This document shows, piece after piece, positions 33,086 through 40,385 of a stretch of 64,000 bases of DNA (position 1 is its first letter; each line of letters opens with the position of its first letter). This DNA is from Actinomycetota bacterium (GTDB lineage Bacteria; Actinomycetota; Thermoleophilia; Gaiellales; Gaiellaceae): NCBI GenBank assembly GCA_003132665.1, contig PKYN01000009.1:103207-167206 (forward strand). The letters run 5' to 3'. Under the pieces are notes generated by a model that was not told where the DNA came from, searched no databases, and saw only the letters and a list, made by a program, of their open reading frames with translations. Both the position numbers and the translations under genes were made by a program.

Positions 33086-33163
33086 CTACCAGTGCGGGTA
33101 GAAGGCGGCGTAGCTGGCGATAAGAGCCGCCATTCCGATCAACGTGATCAGACGCATTCGCAT
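33086..33163 (-). CDS. 25-aa hydrophobic peptide, candidate pheromone precursor
   Basis: ATG 33163 is preceded by a perfect AGGAGG with a 6-nt spacer. The 25-aa product has a basic start (MRMR), a hydrophobic core (LITLIGMAALIASYAA) and an aromatic C-terminus (FYPHW). A strong terminator follows. It lies 113 bp from, and divergent to, an XRE-TPR regulator. In RRNPP systems of Firmicutes, short hydrophobic exported precursors sit beside such receptors and the C-terminal residues form the signal. The role here is inferred; it could also be a small membrane peptide or a type I toxin. Confidence 0.6.
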   Translation of the reverse strand: MRMRLITLIGMAALIASYAAFYPHW

Positions 33164-33220
33164 AGTCGTCCTCCTCTCATCAGTGACGCTTTCAGTTGAC
33201 TTTTCCACCGCGTCTACCTC

Positions 33221-33266
33221 CGGGCAAGTGTCTCTCATTGACTTACCCGGTGACAAGCCCCAGAAT
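33221..33266 (+). promoter_or_regulatory. promoter and operator candidate between the peptide and XRE-TPR genes
   Basis: TTGACT (33238-33243), a 17-bp spacer and CAGAAT (33261-33266) form a sigma-70-type promoter ending 10 bp before the XRE-TPR ATG. Overlapping it, CGGGCAAGT and ACTTACCCG make an imperfect inverted repeat (33221-33249) with an 11-bp centre, a plausible operator for autoregulation and for the divergent peptide gene. Confidence 0.5.
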
Positions 33267-33276
33267 CCGTTAGCGA

Positions 33277-34593
33277 ATGGCGGGAGACGAGAGCACAGCG
33301 AGTCGCGGAGAAGAGACAGTCGGACAGCGCGTCCGCCGTCTCCGAGTCGAGAAGGGACTAACCCAAGACGCTCTAAGTAGCCCGGGGCTAACCGCCGCGC
33401 AGATCTCTCGGATCGAGTCGGGTAAACGCCAGCCCTCCCTGCGAGCGATCCGCCGCATCGCCCGCAAGCTTGGCGTCTCTCTCGACTATCTGGAGACCGG
33501 TGCCGAGCTCAGTACTCGAGAGGAGCTCGATCTCTCTCTCGCGGACGCCGAGTTGCGCTTTCGGCTCGACCCAAGCGACCAAGCTGTGGAGCGCGACCTG
33601 CGTACCCTCATCACCCTCTCGGAGCGGGAGGGGGAAAGCGAGCTCGTCGCACGGACGCAGGCGACGCTCGGGATGGCCATCGCCAGCTGGGGACGCATGG
33701 GCGAGGCGGTCGAGAATTTCGAACGAGCGCTAGAGCACCCGCTCGTGAGGCCAGATGTCTTCCCCGATCTACACGCCGCTCTTGCGCACGCCTACTGTTC
33801 GCTCGGCCGGCCCGAGGACGCGCTGGCCCTGTGCGAGCGTTCGCTCGCCGAGGCCAAGGACACCGCCTCAAGAACCATCCTCGCCATGGAGATGAGCCAG
33901 ACGCTCTGCGTTATCGGCGACTTCGAGCGAGCGGAGTGTGTCCTCGAGGAGTTCGGCGGCGACTTGGGGAACGCAGATCCATACGCGAGGGCGAAGATCC
34001 ATTGGTCACTCGCTCGCTTGGCGACCGCACGAGACGATCGCGCGCTTGCCCTCAGACACCTCCGAACGGCGATCTCGATCCTGAAGGACACGGAGGATAC
34101 TTTGCGGCTTGCCCGCGCCCACATGTTCTGCGCCAGCGTTCTCCTCTGGGGTGGAAGGACGAGAGGCGTCGCCAATCATCTGCGGACCGCTCGCGCTCTC
34201 TTACCTCCTCATGCCGAAGCAGACGACCGCGGGATCCTGCGAGGCTACGAAGCGCTTCTTGCGGCGCGCCAGAAACGAAACGAGGAGGCGGAGGAAGCTG
34301 CGGAGGAAGCCTTGTCACTTCTCTCGGAGAAGACGTTCGAGCAAGCGGCAGCTCTCTACGCAAAGGCGCTAGTGCTCACCGTTAGATACGAGTATGAGAT
34401 CGCCGACGAGACGTTCGCAAGAGTGCTCGAGCTGGCGGAAACAAGCAAGCTCTGGCGCGAGGCGGTCGTGGTCTCCCTCGACCGCGCCGAAGCGCTCCGC
34501 TGGGCCGGAAAGCCGCAGGAATCAGAACTCATCAGACAGCAAGCCGAAAGCTACGCCTCGCGTATTGGCAGCAAAGCGCAGACGAGGGCCTAG
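33277..34593 (+). CDS. XRE-TPR transcriptional regulator (RRNPP-like layout)
   Basis: 438 aa. An XRE helix-turn-helix occupies residues 14-72 (VGQRVRRLRVEKGLTQDALS, then ISRIESGKRQPSLRAIRRIA), followed by about 360 residues of helical TPR-like repeats (GRMGEAVENFERALEHP, GRPEDALALCERSLAEA, EEALSLLSEK). This architecture matches peptide-sensing regulators such as PlcR, Rgg and NprR, and also some TPR regulators that sense other ligands. ATG 33277 follows a good promoter with almost no leader. It is the longest gene of the accessory zone and is divergent to the 25-aa peptide. Confidence 0.82.
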   Translation: MAGDESTASRGEETVGQRVRRLRVEKGLTQDALSSPGLTAAQISRIESGKRQPSLRAIRRIARKLGVSLDYLETGAELSTREELDLSLADAELRFRLDPSDQAVERDLRTLITLSEREGESELVARTQATLGMAIASWGRMGEAVENFERALEHPLVRPDVFPDLHAALAHAYCSLGRPEDALALCERSLAEAKDTASRTILAMEMSQTLCVIGDFERAECVLEEFGGDLGNADPYARAKIHWSLARLATARDDRALALRHLRTAISILKDTEDTLRLARAHMFCASVLLWGGRTRGVANHLRTARALLPPHAEADDRGILRGYEALLAARQKRNEEAEEAAEEALSLLSEKTFEQAAALYAKALVLTVRYEYEIADETFARVLELAETSKLWREAVVVSLDRAEALRWAGKPQESELIRQQAESYASRIGSKAQTRA

Positions 34594-34664
34594 ACCGGCG
34601 ACAGTCTCAAGTGTCTCAAGCCCGCTCTCAAGAGTGGCGACCTAGCGCTGGTATCATCCCAAGC

Positions 34665-34803
34665 AGGGCGCGTTCAAACCTTTTTGGCTAGTAGCGGATA
34701 CGAACTCTGAAGCCTCGCTCAGGGGTTCGTACGTCGCACCTTAGGTCATAGACAGCGGAGCACGTTCGAACCTTTTTGGAACTAAACGGGGCACGTTCGA
34801 ACC
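34665..34803. repeat. cluster of GCACGTTCGAACC repeats
   Basis: Three near-copies: GGCGCGTTCAAACCTTTTTG near 34668, AGCACGTTCGAACCTTTTTG near 34759 and GGCACGTTCGAACCCTC near 34790. The last also occurs, inverted, near 26650. They lead into the winged-helix ORF. No gene is seen between 34594 and 34775. Confidence 0.6.
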
Positions 34804-35210
34804 CTCGAGTCGGGGTTGAGCTCTCTCGGCTAGGCGCGCTTCACGACGAGTTGCTCCGTAAGGCCTCGGTCAATCCCCATGAACCTCGCCCTGCTCCGGC
34901 CAAGGTGAGCCCGGTGCTCGAGACCGTGACACTGGTGCTAGAGCGAGCCGGAGAGCCGATGCGGGCGCGCGAGATCCACGAAGCTGCGTGTGAACTGGCG
35001 TGTGAGCCACTGCTCTGGACGTCGGTGAAGGCAGCGCTCGCAGCAGACGTGACGGGTGAGCATCCGCGCTTCCGAAGGGTGCGCCATGGCGTCTACCAGG
35101 TCGCGAGAGACGTCAGCGCTGCACCAGTTGAGCCGCCCTGCCTGCTGGAACCCCTGGATGATCTGGGGCCAAGCGAGAGCACGCTCGCCCACCCGACCCT
35201 TGACGCCTGA
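34776..35210 (+). CDS. winged-helix ORF, copy 2 of an inverted duplicate
   Basis: 144 aa with the same winged helix as 26330-26710: PVLETVTLVLERAGEPMRAR, WTSVKAALAAD and VRHGVYQVA. DNA identity with copy 1 is high (about 85 percent by eye over the first 100 bp). A TTG at 34776 opens the frame, but a start further in is possible since the first residues are encoded by the short repeat. The C-terminal 35 residues differ from copy 1 and run into a dispersed-repeat copy, so the end may be acquired. Function unknown; DNA binding likely. Confidence 0.5.
   Translation: MELNGARSNPRVGVELSRLGALHDELLRKASVNPHEPRPAPAKVSPVLETVTLVLERAGEPMRAREIHEAACELACEPLLWTSVKAALAADVTGEHPRFRRVRHGVYQVARDVSAAPVEPPCLLEPLDDLGPSESTLAHPTLDA
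35172..35199 (+). repeat. dispersed intergenic repeat, diverged copy
   Basis: AAGCGAGAGCACGCTCGCCC followed by ACCCGACC; most like the copy at 28299. It overlaps the 3' end of the winged-helix ORF. Confidence 0.5.
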
Positions 35211-35397
35211 ACGCTGAGATCCAGTGTCGACGCCTTCTGATCTGTGTCTATGGCCCTGATCGCGCCGGTCGGTCGTACCCCGGCGAGAGCGCTTTCAGCT
35301 ACTCCCGTCGGAGGCGTTTGATCGCTGGTCATTCCGGGAACATCCGGCGGTCACCACGTTCGTCCAGGTAAACAACAACGCCCAAGAAGGGATCAGC

Positions 35398-35613
35398 ATG
35401 AAGAGAGGCAGGGCACTCATTACAGCTGAGGAGAGTGCCGAAATGCACCTGCGGATCATGGTCGAGCAGGCGGTTCGCTGCGGAAAGTCGGAGCGTGAGA
35501 TCGAGGCTCTGCTGAGGCAGGCGGAGGCGGATGACCGGGAGGCGCTCCGCAGGCAGGCGGAGGAGGATGATCGGGAGACGCTCCGCAATTGGCAGCTGCC
35601 ACGCGCCGCCTAG
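35398..35613 (+). CDS. small helical acidic/basic protein
   Basis: 71 aa from ATG 35398, preceded by AAGGGA. Predicted almost entirely helical, with a degenerate tandem (RQAEADDREALRRQAEEDDR) that could form a coiled coil. No family recognised. Bounded by repeat copies at 35172 and 35680. Confidence 0.5.
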   Translation: MKRGRALITAEESAEMHLRIMVEQAVRCGKSEREIEALLRQAEADDREALRRQAEEDDRETLRNWQLPRAA

Positions 35614-35679
35614 CGGCTAGGTGGCCTGGACCGCGGTAGCGCGTAGACGCTTCCCTGGCTGAACATCCATGATGTCCGG

Positions 35680-35733
35680 CCAGGGGTTCGTGCTCGACTA
35701 GCTCAAGCTACATTCCCGTACGCTCGCCCACGC
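35680..35733 (+). repeat. dispersed intergenic repeat, long form copy
   Basis: GCCAGGGGTTCGTGCTCGAC, then TAGCTCAAGCTACATTCCCG and TACGCTCGCCCACGC. Partner of 29427-29480 over about 54 bp, which shows the family unit is longer than the core. Confidence 0.65.
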
Positions 35734-35771
35734 TTCGTTCCTCCGCCTTAAGCCAAAGTCCCTCGCTGCCG

Positions 35772-36002
35772 ATGAATATAGAAATGTCTACCACCAACTC
35801 GCCTACGCGATCAGACAACTGTTCTTTTAGACACGGCGACAGAATCCGCTTGACTTGCGAGACCGAAGGCATAGCCGAGGGTTCGGGGGGCGACGTAGTC
35901 GGCTGGTACGCGAACGAGCCCGACCGCGTTCTCGTCCGGCTATGGAGCGGCGGACTGCATCGCGTCTCGGTCAACGCGCTGGAACGAGCCGCGGCAGCCT
36001 GA
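35772..36002 (+). CDS. small SH3-like hypothetical protein
   Basis: 76 aa from ATG 35772. The centre (HGDRIRLTC, then GWYANEPDRVLVRLWSGGLH) alternates polar and hydrophobic residues like a small beta-barrel of SH3/KOW type. No family is recognised and no Shine-Dalgarno is obvious. It sits between two dispersed-repeat copies. Confidence 0.5.
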   Translation: MNIEMSTTNSPTRSDNCSFRHGDRIRLTCETEGIAEGSGGDVVGWYANEPDRVLVRLWSGGLHRVSVNALERAAAA

Positions 36003-36049
36003 GTCGCTCCTGCTTCGCCTCGCACGCTCGCCCAAGCGCCAGTGCATTC

Positions 36050-36079
36050 AGGCGACATTCCTGAACACTCGCCCAGGCC
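36050..36079 (+). repeat. dispersed intergenic repeat copy
   Basis: AGGCGACATTCCTGAACACT followed by CGCCCAGGCC. Full consensus copy. Confidence 0.7.
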
Positions 36080-36275
36080 AGTCGGTTAAGCAGAAGTCTG
36101 GCCCTACATACGAACTCCGTTTGCCTTGAAGCTCCTCGCCTCGCGCGCATCGCGCGTTGGTGTGTTGCGGGCTCAGGCCGGAACGTGAATGCAGGGCCAG
36201 TTGAGAACATCCTACGCCGTTTGGGGCGTGAGAGCAGTTCGATTCTAGGTAGGTGGTACAGGCCAGAACCGTCAA

Positions 36276-36300
36276 GGCACATTCCTGAACCCTCGGGTAT
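36276..36300 (+). repeat. dispersed intergenic repeat copy, last one seen
   Basis: AGGCACATTCCTGAACCCTC followed by GGGTA. No clear copy is seen beyond this point. Confidence 0.55.
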
Positions 36301-36453
36301 GACTCCGTCCCATTCCCCGGGCTGAGCGCGCTGGACGTTGACCCCGCGCAGAGTTTCGCTTTCCGCCGGCCGGGCACCTGATGACCTGCGATTGACTCGA
36401 AACCAAGCGGAGCACCCCTGGCCGCGACTCCCGACCTGAAGGGAACGACTGTC

Positions 36454-36861
36454 ATGAAAGCTTCGTTTGCACTCCTCCTCTTTGCATGCCTCGCCGCATC
36501 CGGATACCTCGCTGTATCTGCCATGGCCGCCGGCGAACGGGCCGCTCTCGCCTCCTGCGGCACCGTGGTCGGCGCGAAATGGGTCTTCCCGCACTCAGGC
36601 GGCAAGGTGAGCGGGAACAAGTACGGCGTCACAGTGAACGGCGTCAGCTGCGCGAAGGCGAAGAAATTCGCCGTCAAGCTCTCGAGTGTCAAGCTCCCAG
36701 GCAAGAAGGTTGGTCACAGCTATCCGATCGCGGGCGGGCCAAAGGGCTTCATCTGCCAGGCAAACCCCGACGCCAACGGCAAGGTTCTCGCTGGCAGCTG
36801 CCAGATCGGCCCGTGGACGTCCGTGTCGCACCACGTCTTCTCGTGGGGTGGTCGCCCGTAA
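36454..36861 (+). CDS. small secreted protein
   Basis: 135 aa with a signal peptide (MKASFALLLFACLAASGYLA, cleavage near AMAAG). The mature part is basic and has four Cys (ASCGTVV, GVSCAKAKK, FICQAN, GSCQIG), suggesting two disulfides. No family is recognised. A secreted or wall-associated role is likely. Confidence 0.65.
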   Translation: MKASFALLLFACLAASGYLAVSAMAAGERAALASCGTVVGAKWVFPHSGGKVSGNKYGVTVNGVSCAKAKKFAVKLSSVKLPGKKVGHSYPIAGGPKGFICQANPDANGKVLAGSCQIGPWTSVSHHVFSWGGRP

Positions 36862-36921
36862 CGGGGGGCATGCCCCAGCACCGGCGCAACGATCATCCTG
36901 GCGGTCGATAGTCTCTCCCGG

Positions 36922-38109
36922 ATGAGAACTGGGGCCTTGGTGTTGTTGGTGCTTACCACGCTCGTCCTTTCGAGCTGTGGCGCGTCGCACCGAACCAAGA
37001 CGAGCGGAGCGGCCACCTCCCCGCGGACCGAGACGAGCGGAGCAGTTACCTCCAAGCGAGCCGTAACGAGACGAACAGTTCCCTCCGAGCCCAAGTACTC
37101 TCATCTCGCTCTGATCTCCGCTCGTTCTGGAGAGATCCTGCACACTTCGGCTCTTGATGCTTCGTCGGCCGTCGCCGACGGGCGCGGTGGTTGGTTTGTC
37201 AACGGTGGTGTCGGTCTCGCCCATCTGCTCGCGGATGGAAAGCTCGACTCGGCCTGGGGCACGCGTAGCTCGCGCAACCTTGATTGCTCCGCTTGTGAGC
37301 TCGTCAAATCGGGCTCGCGACTCTACGTTGCGGGACAGAGATTCAAAGCCGTACCCGGGACGGTGGGCGAGGCTCGAGTGTCCGCAGTCGAGGCGTTCGA
37401 CGCAAGGACGGGCGCGCGCCTGTGGGTGGGCCCGGCGCCCTCGCAGGGAGACGTGTACGCGCTCGCCGCGAGCTCGACACGCGTCTACGTGGGTGGGGCG
37501 TTCACCAGCGTCGGCAACGCAAGAAGGCACGGACTCGCCGCGCTCGATGCCGAGACGGGGCGGCTTCTCGATTGGCAAGCGCCCTCGTTCCACTTCTCCG
37601 GCGCGTCTGCGCATGTCGGAGCGCTCGCTCTTGCCGGTTCACGCCTCTATGTCGGCGGGCTCTTCGACGCAGTTGGCGCCGAGAGCCGAATCAACATCGC
37701 CGCGCTCGACTCGGCGACGGGCGCTCTCCTTCCCTGGAATCCCACGAAGGCCGGTACCGCCGCCTATGGTGTCCTCGAGATCCTCGCCACCCACGGCCAG
37801 GTAATCATCGCGGGCGAGGATGGTTTCGCGGCGGCCAGCGCACGCACCGGCCACCAACAGGGTTGGACTTCAAATATCGGGGGCTACGCCGGTAGATTCG
37901 CGGCGGACGGGCCGCTCGTCTACCTTGGCGGGGGCCTTCGCAACCCCATCCGGGCGTCTCGCGGCAACAATCTGGCCGCGGTCAACCTCGAAACGGGACG
38001 CTTAACGCGCTGGGCCCCCGACATCGCGCCCTACGTGGATGTCGGCGGGATCGTCCCGTCGAGCGGGCGGGTGCTCGTCGTCGGCATGTTCACAAACTCG
38101 ATCGGCTAG
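36922..38109 (+). CDS. lipoprotein with beta-propeller repeats
   Basis: 395 aa. A lipoprotein signal (VLLVLTTLVLSSCG, lipobox Cys19) is followed by a Thr/Ser-rich linker with a short tandem (TKTSGAATSPRTETSGAVTS). The rest is a propeller with repeats such as RLYVAGQRFKAV, RVYVGGAFTSVGNARRHGLA and RLYVGGLFDAVGAESRINIA, each with a DxxTG turn. Such proteins are exposed on the cell surface; ligand unknown. It overlaps the convergent epimerase gene by 4 bp. Confidence 0.75.
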   Translation: MRTGALVLLVLTTLVLSSCGASHRTKTSGAATSPRTETSGAVTSKRAVTRRTVPSEPKYSHLALISARSGEILHTSALDASSAVADGRGGWFVNGGVGLAHLLADGKLDSAWGTRSSRNLDCSACELVKSGSRLYVAGQRFKAVPGTVGEARVSAVEAFDARTGARLWVGPAPSQGDVYALAASSTRVYVGGAFTSVGNARRHGLAALDAETGRLLDWQAPSFHFSGASAHVGALALAGSRLYVGGLFDAVGAESRINIAALDSATGALLPWNPTKAGTAAYGVLEILATHGQVIIAGEDGFAAASARTGHQQGWTSNIGGYAGRFAADGPLVYLGGGLRNPIRASRGNNLAAVNLETGRLTRWAPDIAPYVDVGGIVPSSGRVLVVGMFTNSIG

Positions 38110-39110
38110 TCGACCTGCAAGACGTCGTCTTCGTACGCCGACACGATCCGATCGAGCTTCGCGCTCCATTCCTCATCGATAACCCTCCGCGCGGCATCCG
38201 CCTCGAACCACTTCATCGAGCGCGCCACGCCCTCGGCGAACGGAACAGTCGCCTCCCAACCGGGCACGAAGCGCTTGATCTTCGAGTTGTCGAAGACCAG
38301 CGAGTGCGACTTGTCGCCGAGTAGCCCCGGGCCGAGCTCGGGCTCGACTGCGGCGATGAAGTCGCTCGGGATGTGCACGATCTGGGCCTCGAGCTCGGCC
38401 GCCGCGGCGATCGTCTCGGTGATCTGATTCCAGCTCAGCACCTCGTCGGAGGTGATGTGGAAGCTCTCGCCGGCGGCGGCGGGGTTGCCGAGCAGGCCGA
38501 CCAGCGCCCGCGCGAAGTCCGTGTTGTGCGTCATCGTCCAGAGCGACTCGCCGTCGCCGGGCACGATGATCTTCTTGCCGCGGCGGATCCGCTCGATGAT
38601 CGTGTAGTCCTGGCCCTCGATCGCGGTCGGTAGCCAGCTCTCGCCGTAGGTGTAGGACGGGCGCACGATCGTTGCCGGAAAGCCGTTTTGCGCGTGCTCG
38701 CGCCGCAGCCTGTCCTCGCAGGCGATCTTGTCGCGGGCGTAGCGCCAGTGCACGTTCCCGAGCGGCGCCTCCTCGACCGTCGGGAAGAAGGGCGAGGGCC
38801 GCTTGTACACGGTCGCCGAGCTGATGAAGACGTAGTGCGAGACCTTTCCGGCGAACAGTGCGATGTCGGTCTCGACGTGCTCGGGAACGAACGCGACCCA
38901 GTCGACGACGACGTCGAACTCCTCGCCCTCGAGCGCCGCGGCGGTGGCCGCGCGGTCGCGGATGTCGGCCTTGATCTGCCGCACTCCGTCGGGGAGCGCG
39001 ACCTCCCTCTGCCCGCGGTTGAGCAGAGTGAGATCGATTCCCCGCTCGGCAAGCAGCCGCGTCGCCGCGATCGAGATGTTGCCCGTGCCGCCTATGAAGA
39101 GGACGCGCAT
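38106..39110 (-). CDS. NAD-dependent epimerase/dehydratase (extended SDR)
   Basis: 334 aa. The Rossmann motif GGTGNIS at residues 8-14 and LLNRGQR support NAD(P) binding; VFISSATVYKRP and RYARDKIACED give the Ser and the expected active-site region, but the catalytic Tyr-x3-Lys appears as YARDK. The family acts on nucleotide sugars or related substrates; substrate unknown. Confidence 0.85.
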   Translation of the reverse strand: MRVLFIGGTGNISIAATRLLAERGIDLTLLNRGQREVALPDGVRQIKADIRDRAATAAALEGEEFDVVVDWVAFVPEHVETDIALFAGKVSHYVFISSATVYKRPSPFFPTVEEAPLGNVHWRYARDKIACEDRLRREHAQNGFPATIVRPSYTYGESWLPTAIEGQDYTIIERIRRGKKIIVPGDGESLWTMTHNTDFARALVGLLGNPAAAGESFHITSDEVLSWNQITETIAAAAELEAQIVHIPSDFIAAVEPELGPGLLGDKSHSLVFDNSKIKRFVPGWEATVPFAEGVARSMKWFEADAARRVIDEEWSAKLDRIVSAYEDDVLQVD

Positions 39111-39153
39111 CCCTTTACTCTGCCGAAAGCCTGCGCGTCACGCGCATTGACGT

Positions 39154-40002
39154 TCAGGCCTGTAACGCACTTAGCAACGCGACCCCGATCGCCGTCAGCG
39201 CCACGCCCGCGATCCGCAGTCGCCCGAGCTTCTCGCCGAAGAGGAAGTAGGCGACGATCGCCGCGAGCACCGCGAACTGCGACCCGAGCACCGCGGTGAC
39301 CGCGATTCCGTGCCGTGCGCCGAAGGCGTAGGCGAAGTAGCCGCCCACCTCGCCCAGTCCCGAACCGGCGACGAGCAGCGCCGCCCGCCGGGTCAGGCGG
39401 AGCCGCCGGCTGACTATCAGCGGGATCGCGACGACTACCACGCCGATCACGCGCGGCGGTAGCACGGCCCAGACCAGCGGCACTTCGTTGCTCACGCGCC
39501 CGGTCGAGTACAGGCCCAGGCCGAAGGTGAGCGCGGCCGTGCCGGCGCACAAAGCGGCCTTGAGATCGTGGTGGCCGGGCGCTTCCTCCCCGGCGGAGCC
39601 GGCCGCGACGGCGACGATGCCGAGCACGATCAGCACGAGCGTGACGCCCCGGGGCAGGCCGAGAGCCTCGCCCGCGATGACGGCGATGACGGCGGCGACG
39701 GCGCCTTCCGTGGAGATGATCGGTGAGGCGAGGCCGATCTTGCCGATGCGAAGCGCCTCGTAGGCGAACAGGAGCCCGCCCACGTTGCACACGCCCGAGA
39801 GCACGAGCCAGGCCAGCACCGAGCCGTGCAGGTTCGTCGGGACGCCTTCGATCGCCGCGGCGGGCGCCGTGACGACGAACCCGACGATCATCACCCAGGC
39901 GAGAACGGAGACCGGGCCGATGATGCGGCTCGAGCGCGACGAGCAGAGCGTCGTGACCGTCCAGAACGCCGCTGCAGCCAAACCACCGAGAATCGCAAGC
40001 AC
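39154..40002 (-). CDS. EamA/DMT-family transporter
   Basis: 282 aa with about ten hydrophobic helices in two five-helix halves, the EamA duplication (first half ends VLIVLGIVAVAAGSAG, second with GVALTAIGVALLSAL). Members export or exchange metabolites; substrate not predictable. It lies between the epimerase and csoR on the same strand, with 43-bp and 74-bp gaps. Confidence 0.85.
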   Translation of the reverse strand: MLAILGGLAAAAFWTVTTLCSSRSSRIIGPVSVLAWVMIVGFVVTAPAAAIEGVPTNLHGSVLAWLVLSGVCNVGGLLFAYEALRIGKIGLASPIISTEGAVAAVIAVIAGEALGLPRGVTLVLIVLGIVAVAAGSAGEEAPGHHDLKAALCAGTAALTFGLGLYSTGRVSNEVPLVWAVLPPRVIGVVVVAIPLIVSRRLRLTRRAALLVAGSGLGEVGGYFAYAFGARHGIAVTAVLGSQFAVLAAIVAYFLFGEKLGRLRIAGVALTAIGVALLSALQA

Positions 40003-40076
40003 GGCCTGACTCTAGCCCGCACCCGAGCGCGCTCGACGACGGTACCCGCTAGTTCCGAGCTGCAAGAGGGCTGAGC

Positions 40077-40385
40077 TCAGCGCATCTTCGTGAAGCGCTG
40101 AACGGCTTCGAGCAGCTCGCGGCTCTTCTCGGCGGCGACCTGTTCGTCGCCCGAGGCGAGCGCTCCCGCTACGCAGTGGCTCACGTGATCGTCGAGGATC
40201 TCGAGCGCCAAGCTGTCGAGCGCCGTCGAGACCGCGGCGACCTGGGTGAGGACGTCGATGCAGTAGCGATCCTCGAGGATCATGCGCTCGATGCCGCGCA
40301 CCTGGCCTTCGATCCGGTGCAGGCGCTTGGCGAGAACATCCTTGCGCGGGCTGTAGCCGTGTTTCTGAGTTGCGCTACCAGTCAT
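40077..40385 (-). CDS. csoR: CsoR copper-sensing repressor
   Basis: 102 aa, all-helical. The Cu(I) ligands are present with the right spacing: Cys42 (RYCIDVL), His67 and Cys71 (DDHVSHCV). [15 protein letters not shown] is the DNA-contact helix. Cu(I) binding releases the operator. It overlaps the copA stop by 4 bp, so it is co-transcribed with the copper-export genes and should be autoregulated from the operator upstream of copZ. Confidence 0.93.
   Translation of the reverse strand: MTGSATQKHGYSPRKDVLAKRLHRIEGQVRGIERMILEDRYCIDVLTQVAAVSTALDSLALEILDDHVSHCVAGALASGDEQVAAEKSRELLEAVQRFTKMR

Larger units (their letters stand above)
36003..36453. other. intergenic region with three repeat copies
   Basis: No supported gene in 450 bp. 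Dispersed-repeat matches occur at about 36021-36038 (partial, CGCACGCTCGCCCAAGCG), 36050-36079 and 36276-36300. Confidence 0.5.

Noticed and set aside
34776-35210. Calling the winged-helix ORF a restriction endonuclease subunit
   Set aside because: Only a small DNA-binding domain is present; no nuclease motif in either copy.
28299-36300. Classical integron cassette array
   Set aside because: The repeats lack the RYYYAAC and GTTRRRY boxes and long imperfect palindromes of attC, and no IntI-type gene is nearby; reported only as cassette-like.
28299-36300. CRISPR array
   Set aside because: Repeats are hundreds of bases apart with genes between them and vary in sequence; no cas genes.
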